A stretch of DNA of 64,000 nt from NCBI GenBank assembly GCA_034769895.1, contig JAWRYS010000716.1, forward strand, positions 119,723-183,722. Direction: 5' to 3'. The first letter of the stretch is position 1. Each line of letters starts with the position of its first letter. This document shows, one piece after another, positions 55,466-64,000 of this stretch. The stretch is from Magicicada septendecula. Taxonomy: Eukaryota > Arthropoda > Insecta > Hemiptera > Cicadidae. The position numbers and the translations under genes were made by a program. Under the pieces are notes generated by a model, which was not told the origin of the DNA, searched no databases, and was given only the letters and a program-made list of their open reading frames with translations.

Positions 55466-57485
55466 TGTAACGTAACAGATTTGAGGTCCCCAACGTTACA
55501 TAAAAAATGAAGTAACTATGGTCTAGAACAATACCCAAATATTAAGGTTACTCAGTAATTAATACATCCGAGGTGTACATAAATTTAAAAGATGTAATAA
55601 ATAATATGGGGTGTAAAATATAAACATTGTATCAAATGGGAGGAGTTTGAGATGTAGTAATGAATTATAAAATACCATTCCAATTAATGGTTAATGTGTT
55701 ACAAATTGTACTTGTTTTTATGCTGTAGCATGGTAGTGTTTACAGGATATTTATTTTATGTTTTGGTGATAGTAAGAGGGAAGCTGTTGTTTTATAGAAG
55801 TACTTAGTCAGTGGTACCCCTTTCATTTATGTTAAAATTGTCTTTAGACAATTAAGTATAAATACCTGTGTTAGGTATTATATTATGTTAAATGTATTGA
55901 CTAAAATTGATTAATGAAGTTGTTTTGAATTAATGTTTGTAAACTTGGCCAGGATGGCAATAAGTGTTTAAAAATTGACAAGTAGTTCTTATAATTATGT
56001 TGTAAAATAATGAAAGGTTCCAGGATGAATTAATTAATAGAATAAATTAAAAACCAGGAAATATAAATTAATGTAAGTAGCCATAAACCAGTGACTATTT
56101 GTACAGTAGGTCACAGAAAGTAGTGGTTGTTAGGGTAACTAAAATGTAAAAAATCTTGTTGATTTTCAATTATTCGATTGTTATATGCTATCGAGTTCAG
56201 ATGAGGAGACACTTTTAAAAAGAATGACACAAATTGACAAATAAAAAAAGAATTTAAATTAATAAATTAAAGTCGAAAACTAATCCTATAATACAAACTG
56301 ATGAATAAAAAAATAAATTAGACTTCAAAATTATAACCAAATACCTCTAAAAAGGTCGAGAAATTCTTACTTCACTCCTCAAGATAATTCCGTTGGATTT
56401 AGTATTAAACCCGATTTCCCATCTAACCAGGAGACTAATTGAGGGAAGCAAAAGGCATAAATTAATGGAATTATAGAAAAAATATACAAGGACCTTGTCT
56501 CTGAAGAAATAACCTTCACTTTCAAGAACAAGTTATAATACGACTCCATTTCCAACGAGACCGACTACCACAAGGATCGTAAGAGAAGAACGAAGGTCAG
56601 AAGAGTTCCCGGGGCTTTCCAGTACATCACACCGCCAATTTTATTAAGAATCGGAACACTTTTTCTGGATGGAAGTAACCAAATTGTAATCTTCAACTGT
56701 TTACAGAAATACAATGCTGCCTTGAGAGTCACCAAACCTGGTAACACCAGCTTATTTTAATTTTAATATAGTAAGAACTAATAACATTCTGTAATACTAA
56801 GTAACCTTAATTTTGCATTACCTGGCCTTACTAATTGTTAAAAGAATCACACGTACCCTGGGATAAGAGATATTTAATATTATATTTAATTTGTATAAAT
56901 TAAAAGGAACCTGGTCAACTGAACGATCGATCCATCATTGTATAATCGATATCATTCTATTGTAGTCATGAAGAGCACTTTTAGTTTGAATTAAAGTACA
57001 AAATAAATAAAGAATCCTTCTGGTATATGATGATGTTTTATGTTATTGTAGAATAGGTATTATATGTTGTGGGTGGAGTAATTTACAGGTAAAAGGGTGA
57101 TTAAAATCCGGTGAACCAGTTAACCTAGATGCAAGCCAATTACGGATAACAGCGCTCATTGTCAACAGCTGGTGGAACGTGAGATTGCCGAACTAACGTG
57201 TTTCCTGCACAATTTTTGAATTGAATTACACAATACGGACGGACTAGGGTTGGAGAGAATTCTTAATTCATTAATTAAATACATGAAGTATACCATTGAT
57301 ATTGCGTAAACATTGAATAATTAGGTAAACCTGTGTTATAGTATACATACAAGTTATAATAACATAATAACAAATATATTTGTCTATTAAATTTGAGTTA
57401 CAGGAGGTCACCTATAAGACTACATAAATAATATTAATAAATAACAGATTAATCGTAAAACACGTAACATCGGTTAGTTGTTACA
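55466..57485 (+). repeat. LTR 5 (2020 bp, 266-bp deletion)
   Basis: Deletion junction at 56113/56114; GAATTACACAAT form. Confidence 0.93.
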
Positions 57486-57718
57486 AATTGGCGAACCCAA
57501 CAGTGGGGCATCATCATCTTCTATTTGCATGTTTTATTTCAAATTGATGCCTTCAACGTGGGGCTTGACGTTGATACACGGGAGTCACACATAAGTGACA
57601 ACGCAACTTATTTGTTTTGTTTTATTTGAAATTGGCGCTCAACGAGTGGGCTTTATTTAAGTAAAAAATCGTCTTAATTATTACTTAACTTGAGCAGGCA
57701 ACCATTAGAGGCACAGGA

Positions 57719-59134
57719 ATGCATACGAGAGGTGTTACTAAAAGGATGGAGAAAGAGCAAGAAACAGAAGAAGATAGACGGGAAGAAGAAACAGAGGTAG
57801 TTACAGACACCGTAATGGAACAACAGGCGGGCGATAAGGAGGAAGCCAGAGGAGGCCTAGATTTACAAAAATTATGGGAATTAATTAAAGAAGATTCCAA
57901 GAAACAGAAGGAAGAATTAAATAAAAAATTTGAAGAAAACTCTGAAAAAATAGACAGTATTAAGGAAAGTACTAGTGAACTTTTAAGGCAAACCATAAAT
58001 GAAAATAATGAACAATTGAAGGCCGATTTTAGACAAATCAAAGACGATAATAGACAAACTAACAAAAAAATAGACAGTATTAACGAAAACTCAAAGAAAC
58101 AAAATGAAATTTTGAGTGAGAATTTGATCAAACTAATGAATGAGAAGTTTGACAAAAATAAAGAGGAAAATGATGAGAATAACCGGCTGATAAATGAAAG
58201 CTTAAACCAAATTAATGAAAGGTTTGACAGGAATGATGAGAGATTAAAGCAGATTCAGGAAAATAATAAACAAATAGACGAGAAAATTGAAAACAGTAAT
58301 AAGGAGTTGCGGCAGATTATAAATGAACAGAACCAAGCGTTGAGGGAAGTTATCAATGAAAGGGTTGCAAATGTCAATGAAATACTCAATAAAAGGGTAG
58401 ATAATAATGAAGAGGAAGTAAGACGGCAAATAACTGAAATTAAGGTGGGTCTGGAAAAGACAGATGAAACCATCGTACAACTCGCAATGGAAGTAGAGGC
58501 TAAAATTAACCAGGGGGAAAATACCGACAAAACTATGATAAAGGAAGTACAATTAGAAACCCAAGAGAAATTGGATGAAGTGCAAATTAATATAGCTGGG
58601 AGAATTGAAATAGTAAATAACGAGATAACACAAATAAAAACCCAAGTGGTTCAAAATAAAGAAACTGTAGAAAATATGAAAAATCAGGAATTGATTAATA
58701 TAAAAGAATCAATAGACATTTTACAAAATCGACCCATGTATCTGGCGCATCACATAGCCCCTGAGCAAAAGGAAAATATTAATTTTAAAATTTATAGAGG
58801 AAATACCATAGAATTTCTGGAGAGAATAGATGAATGGTTTAGCAGAATTAAGGTAACCCGATGGAACGTAATAAAAAGTTTATTAGATGAGTGTTTTAAA
58901 AGTATAAATGATAATTGGTGGTCAGCAGTCCGGAATGAACTTAGTGATTATGAGGAGTTTAAAAGGACTTTTAGGTCACAATACTGGTCGGATTCCGTAC
59001 AGAACATGATTAGAGATAACATTACCAACGGGAGATTCAATTTTAATCAAGAGCAGTCACCAACTACTTACTTTTTGGGAAAGGTGTGTTTGGCGCGTCA
59101 TTTGGAACGCGAATACCAGAGGAATGTTTGGTAA
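57719..59134 (+). CDS. Gag-like protein, unit 5
   Basis: Ala in QQAGD; Arg in SAVRNEL, as in units 1-2, although its flanking LTRs are of the LTR 4 type. Confidence 0.85.
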   Translation: MHTRGVTKRMEKEQETEEDRREEETEVVTDTVMEQQAGDKEEARGGLDLQKLWELIKEDSKKQKEELNKKFEENSEKIDSIKESTSELLRQTINENNEQLKADFRQIKDDNRQTNKKIDSINENSKKQNEILSENLIKLMNEKFDKNKEENDENNRLINESLNQINERFDRNDERLKQIQENNKQIDEKIENSNKELRQIINEQNQALREVINERVANVNEILNKRVDNNEEEVRRQITEIKVGLEKTDETIVQLAMEVEAKINQGENTDKTMIKEVQLETQEKLDEVQINIAGRIEIVNNEITQIKTQVVQNKETVENMKNQELINIKESIDILQNRPMYLAHHIAPEQKENINFKIYRGNTIEFLERIDEWFSRIKVTRWNVIKSLLDECFKSINDNWWSAVRNELSDYEEFKRTFRSQYWSDSVQNMIRDNITNGRFNFNQEQSPTTYFLGKVCLARHLEREYQRNVW

Positions 59135-59649
59135 ATAAATTGTCTTACCATTTTGAAGAAGAGATAGTTCGTGCCAGACGCAGTGGACAAGTAAAGACAG
59201 TAGAAGCGATGGAAACCTTGTTGGCCAGTTATGAAATGGAAGACTATTATCAAAGGTCCCGACGGCAAAGTGAATATTACCACAATAGAAGGGAGGAGCC
59301 AAATCAAGAGTCGCGTCCAGGAACAAATCGATTTAACCATAATAATTATCACCGAAGGGTGAATGACCAATTTATAAATAATCGTTATCGCAACAATCAT
59401 TACCCAAGTAATCACTATATTAATTATGATAATAACCGATACAGAGCAGGCCGCAGGAATTTTGATAATGGGAGAGAGTATTGGAATAACAACCGTACAA
59501 ACAACGACCAACGACATCAACCCAGTAATAGAAGTCGAGAGGAGGATCTACCTAGACACCAAGAAAGCCATAGAGAATTTAGACCCGATGATGGCAACCC
59601 AGGAACCACTGCGAGGGACGATCGTCCGCAGGATAGGATGGAAAACTAA
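59047..59649 (+). CDS. Gag continuation / nucleocapsid-like frame, unit 5
   Basis: EYYHN form. Confidence 0.75.
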   Translation, partial: SRAVTNYLLFGKGVFGASFGTRIPEECLVNKLSYHFEEEIVRARRSGQVKTVEAMETLLASYEMEDYYQRSRRQSEYYHNRREEPNQESRPGTNRFNHNNYHRRVNDQFINNRYRNNHYPSNHYINYDNNRYRAGRRNFDNGREYWNNNRTNNDQRHQPSNRSREEDLPRHQESHREFRPDDGNPGTTARDDRPQDRMEN

Positions 59650-60539
59650 GTACAGCAGTGGAAGTATTAAGTAACCCCTCGCTGCTGGGATTGGAAGGGT
59701 ATGTACGAACACAAAGGGAAAGCAACCAAATTATAAACATTACAAGGAACAATTATTTAAAGGACATACGAATTGATTTAACGGAGGAAGTGTTACCGTC
59801 AGAGAATAAAACTGACAATCAAATTATATATAAAATGGCAGAATTACAGGGAGTTATGACAGAGATAGTGATTGATACCGGCGCGAACGTGTCACTCCTG
59901 GACAAGGTAGAATATAACCGAATAAGGGAGATGTATAAGAAAAATATACCAACATTACCAGTTAATAACATGGTAATTATAGGTGCTACTGGCAGACCAA
60001 ATAAAACAATACGGCAGCAAGTAATGATGGAAGTATCTAGTGAAGGTAGAACTATTCCTATGGTGTTTATGGTAGCTCAAGGATTACCATTTAAAGCGAT
60101 GCTAGGGTGTGATACGCTGCGGCGCCACTCAGCTATTATTAATATGGGCAGAGGAAGAATAACCCTGTACCATGAAAATGGAGAATGGTCAAGTGAAATA
60201 GTGGATCATAAAAATGCCACTCACCAACGACATTCTTTTACTCTAATGCGTGATGATGAAATGGAATATAAAACACCTTTTGAGGAATTAGCCTGTACTA
60301 AGGAGAATGAATGGAAGGAAAAATTGCAAGAGATTTATTTGTTTAAAACTGCCAGTAATAATAATGGAGTAACACCTGAACAAAAGAATCAATTAATAAA
60401 GATTTATAACAGATATAAAAAAGTATTTTCGGATTTGCCAGGAAAGGCCAAGAATTTTATTTGTGAATTGTCATTTAAACACCCCATTAACTTTAACCGG
60501 AAATCATATCCTATACCTCAAAATTCTAAAAAACTGTAA
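59637..60539 (+). CDS. Aspartic protease with truncated RT start, unit 5
   Basis: Translation identical to units 1, 3 and 4. Confidence 0.85.
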   Translation, partial: DGKLSTAVEVLSNPSLLGLEGYVRTQRESNQIINITRNNYLKDIRIDLTEEVLPSENKTDNQIIYKMAELQGVMTEIVIDTGANVSLLDKVEYNRIREMYKKNIPTLPVNNMVIIGATGRPNKTIRQQVMMEVSSEGRTIPMVFMVAQGLPFKAMLGCDTLRRHSAIINMGRGRITLYHENGEWSSEIVDHKNATHQRHSFTLMRDDEMEYKTPFEELACTKENEWKEKLQEIYLFKTASNNNGVTPEQKNQLIKIYNRYKKVFSDLPGKAKNFICELSFKHPINFNRKSYPIPQNSKKL

Positions 60540-61595
60540 GGACAACTTACTCAAGTAATTTCGAAACGATATAATATAAAATAAAAAGACAAACCACCAA
60601 GATAATGTAAGGACAGATGATTAAATATTTATAAAGAACTGATTTAAAATGGAATGATAGAAAAATATATAAATAAAAACAATTGATGGTAACGTGCTCA
60701 AATAAGAAGAATAAATAATAATTTAATGACTCCAATGAAACTGAAGGAGGATAATAATTAATACAACAATAATTTAGCATCTCTCGGAATTGAAGATTAT
60801 ATAAGAAGAAATGATACAGAGAAAATATGTCACAAGAAGGAAAGTTAAAAGGATTTTAAAATAATGCCTATCAATAATGTTATATGCTATTAGTTAATGG
60901 AAAAGAAGAAGGAATCAAGAAGAAAAGGAAATATATAATTAAATGCAAAAAGCTACAGTATGATGAATCCCAAAAGTGTTTAGTATTAGTCGCTAACTGA
61001 CTACTTATAATTTTTTTTATTTTTAATGTATTGACCGTAGAAATGTTCCGGCAATAATTTTTATGAGCAGGGATGATGTTCCCCTGGTCTCAGAAGGTGT
61101 AAGGATGGACAGCGGAGTTATGGACCCAAGAGTGGCCACCCGACTGGTACCACCGCACAGGATAGGGAAAAATGTTAGGGAAATTGAGTATTTTAAGGAT
61201 AATGATGAAATAGCTGTATAGATTGATATTAGATTCCAGAAGTATAGATGAAGGAAATAGAAGGAAGATAGCAGACAGAAGCTTAATTGAGAAAGCTAAT
61301 TTATAGAAGTAAATAAGAAAATAATGTTAAAACAAGTTTTTATGATTAGTGTGACCAATCCTTATCAAGTAAAATGTGGAAGTACCACTACCCAGAGAAA
61401 TAAATAATTTATGAATTTGCCTCCAAGAGAGAGAGTTGAGCAGTAAAACAGCAATTACCACCAGTCTGAAATACCAGTCCGAAATAAAAAAAAATATTAT
61501 GAGTAAAAGGTTAACCTGAGCAGGGACAGACTATAAGTTTATTTTTACTAAACTTAGTTCAGCCAAAATAAACTTCTTTCGAAGGGGGGGTGTTA

Positions 61596-63615
61596 TGTAA
61601 CGTAACAGATTTGAGGTCCCCAACGTTACATAAAAAATGAAGTAACTATGGTCTAGAACAATACCCAAATATTAAGGTTACTCAGTAATTAATACATCCG
61701 AGGTGTACATAAATTTAAAAGATGTAATAAATAATATGGGGTGTAAAATATAAACATTGTATCAAATGGGAGGAGTTTGAGATGTAGTAATGAATTATAA
61801 AATACCATTCCAATTAATGGTTAATGTGTTACAAATTGTACTTGTTTTTATGCTGTAGCATGGTAGTGTTTACAGGATATTTATTTTATGTTTTGGTGAT
61901 AGTAAGAGGGAAGCTGTTGTTTTATAGAAGTACTTAGTCAGTGGTACCCCTTTCATTTATGTTAAAATTGTCTTTAGACAATTAAGTATAAATACCTGTG
62001 TTAGGTATTATATTATGTTAAATGTATTGACTAAAATTGATTAATGAAGTTGTTTTGAATTAATGTTTGTAAACTTGGCCAGGATGGCAATAAGTGTTTA
62101 AAAATTGACAAGTAGTTCTTATAATTATGTTGTAAAATAATGAAAGGTTCCAGGATGAATTAATTAATAGAATAAATTAAAAACCAGGAAATATAAATTA
62201 ATGTAAGTAGCCATAAACCAGTGACTATTTGTACAGTAGGTCACAGAAAGTAGTGGTTGTTAGGGTAACTAAAATGTAAAAAATCTTGTTGATTTTCAAT
62301 TATTCGATTGTTATATGCTATCGAGTTCAGATGAGGAGACACTTTTAAAAAGAATGACACAAATTGACAAATAAAAAAAGAATTTAAATTAATAAATTAA
62401 AGTCGAAAACTAATCCTATAATACAAACTGATGAATAAAAAAATAAATTAGACTTCAAAATTATAACCAAATACCTCTAAAAAGGTCGAGAAATTCTTAC
62501 TTCACTCCTCAAGATAATTCCGTTGGATTTAGTATTAAACCCGATTTCCCATCTAACCAGGAGACTAATTGAGGGAAGCAAAAGGCATAAATTAATGGAA
62601 TTATAGAAAAAATATACAAGGACCTTGTCTCTGAAGAAATAACCTTCACTTTCAAGAACAAGTTATAATACGACTCCATTTCCAACGAGACCGACTACCA
62701 CAAGGATCGTAAGAGAAGAACGAAGGTCAGAAGAGTTCCCGGGGCTTTCCAGTACATCACACCGCCAATTTTATTAAGAATCGGAACACTTTTTCTGGAT
62801 GGAAGTAACCAAATTGTAATCTTCAACTGTTTACAGAAATACAATGCTGCCTTGAGAGTCACCAAACCTGGTAACACCAGCTTATTTTAATTTTAATATA
62901 GTAAGAACTAATAACATTCTGTAATACTAAGTAACCTTAATTTTGCATTACCTGGCCTTACTAATTGTTAAAAGAATCACACGTACCCTGGGATAAGAGA
63001 TATTTAATATTATATTTAATTTGTATAAATTAAAAGGAACCTGGTCAACTGAACGATCGATCCATCATTGTATAATCGATATCATTCTATTGTAGTCATG
63101 AAGAGCACTTTTAGTTTGAATTAAAGTACAAAATAAATAAAGAATCCTTCTGGTATATGATGATGTTTTATGTTATTGTAGAATAGGTATTATATGTTGT
63201 GGGTGGAGTAATTTACAGGTAAAAGGGTGATTAAAATCCGGTGAACCAGTTAACCTAGATGCAAGCCAATTACGGATAACAGCGCTCATTGTCAACAGCT
63301 GGTGGAACGTGAGATTGCCGAACTAACGTGTTTCCTGCACAATTTTTGAATTGAATTACACAATACGGACGGACTAGGGTTGGAGAGAATTCTTAATTCA
63401 TTAATTAAATACATGAAGTATACCATTGATATTGCGTAAACATTGAATAATTAGGTAAACCTGTGTTATAGTATACATACAAGTTATAATAACATAATAA
63501 CAAATATATTTGTCTATTAAATTTGAGTTACAGGAGGTCACCTATAAGACTACATAAATAATATTAATAAATAACAGATTAATCGTAAAACACGTAACAT
63601 CGGTTAGTTGTTACA
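61596..63615 (+). repeat. LTR 6 (2020 bp, 266-bp deletion)
   Basis: Same type as LTRs 4 and 5. It is followed by the leader of a sixth internal region, so it is not the array's right end. Confidence 0.93.
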
Positions 63616-63848
63616 AATTGGCGAACCCAACAGTGGGGCATCATCATCTTCTATTTGCATGTTTTATTTCAAATTGATGCCTTCAACGTGGGGCTTGACG
63701 TTGATACACGGGAGTCACACATAAGTGACAACGCAACTTATTTGTTTTGTTTTATTTGAAATTGGCGCTCAACGAGTGGGCTTTATTTAAGTAAAAAATC
63801 GTCTTAATTATTACTTAACTTGAGCAGGCAACCATTAGAGGCACAGGA

Positions 63849-64000
63849 ATGCATACGAGAGGTGTTACTAAAAGGATGGAGAAAGAGCAAGAAACAGAAG
63901 AAGATAGACGGGAAGAAGAAACAGAGGTAGTTACAGACACCGTAATGGAACAACAGGCGGGCGATAAGGAGGAAGCCAGAGGAGGCCTAGATTTACAAAA
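63849..64000 (+). CDS. Gag-like protein, unit 6 (cut by window edge)
   Basis: First 50 codons only, with the Ala form of QQAGD. It starts exactly 6130 bases after the unit 5 start, showing the array continues. Confidence 0.85.
   Translation, partial: MHTRGVTKRMEKEQETEEDRREEETEVVTDTVMEQQAGDKEEARGGLDLQ

Larger units (their letters stand above)
30414..64000 (+). mobile_element. Tandem array of a gypsy-like Gag-protease LTR element with shared LTRs
   Basis: Six LTRs alternate with internal regions without any host DNA between. LTR starts are 30414, 36810, 43206, 49336, 55466 and 61596. The period is 6396 bp for the first two units and 6130 bp for the later three, the difference being a 266-bp LTR deletion. 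All complete internal regions are exactly 4110 bp. The array continues past the right edge. Units differ at only about ten positions noticed by eye. A normal insertion would give one internal region between two LTRs; this order implies recombination between LTRs, insertion of one-LTR circles, or an assembly effect. Confidence 0.95.

Noticed and set aside
30414..64000. CRISPR-like or satellite interpretation of the regular repeats
   Set aside because: Repeat units are 6 kb, contain gag and protease genes, and alternate as LTR and interior; there are no short repeats with spacers.

Overview
The window looks like repeat-dense intergenic DNA from an arthropod, most likely an insect. It is AT-rich and has no operons. 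Almost every coding stretch belongs to a transposable-element family common in insects: mariner, Helitron, Tigger/pogo-like, Penelope-like, RTE-type non-LTR, a long-TIR DNA transposon, and a gypsy-like LTR element. No confident host gene was found. The only host-gene candidates are a 47-codon exon-like block on the minus strand (4377-4517) and a 63-codon hydrophobic small ORF (30140-30331). The species cannot be named from the sequence.

Layout. 1-2050 is non-coding, with G-runs and two strong hairpins. It ends in a polypurine-like run followed by a possible LTR start at 2051. 3551-4517 holds two exon-like blocks sharing a 62-bp inverted repeat. A complete but dead mariner spans 5071-6360, with both TIRs and TA duplications. 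A full-length Helitron spans 7263-13151, with a TC 5' end and a 3' hairpin plus CTAG; its Rep/helicase frame is broken only by one stop and one frameshift. A Tigger-like element spans 16712-21866 and carries, near its 3' end, a 2.37-kb compound Penelope insertion (19167-21538, 12-bp target duplication) with three hammerhead ribozyme motifs. An RTE retrotransposon (about 23350-26322) has a 13-bp target duplication. A 2.9-kb DNA transposon (26522-29417) has about 510-bp terminal inverted repeats and a decayed minus-strand gene of a family I cannot place with certainty.

From 30414 to the right edge the sequence is one tandem array of a gypsy-like LTR retroelement with shared LTRs: LTR-int-LTR-int and so on, with six LTRs, five complete 4110-bp internal regions and the start of a sixth. 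The period is 6396 bp for the first two units and 6130 bp for the rest, because LTRs 3-6 lack 266 bp. Each internal region has a primer-binding-like leader motif present three times, a coiled-coil Gag, an Arg/Asn-rich nucleocapsid-like frame, and an aspartic protease frame that stops at the very start of reverse transcriptase. No RT, RNase H or integrase follows, so the element would depend on enzymes from elsewhere. The units differ by only a handful of substitutions, so the array is recent, or partly an assembly product.

How the parts relate. The elements do not form a pathway; they are independent insertions. Nesting gives one relative date: Tigger is older than the Penelope insert. The Tigger, mariner and long-TIR transposon genes are heavily decayed, while the Helitron and the LTR array are much fresher.
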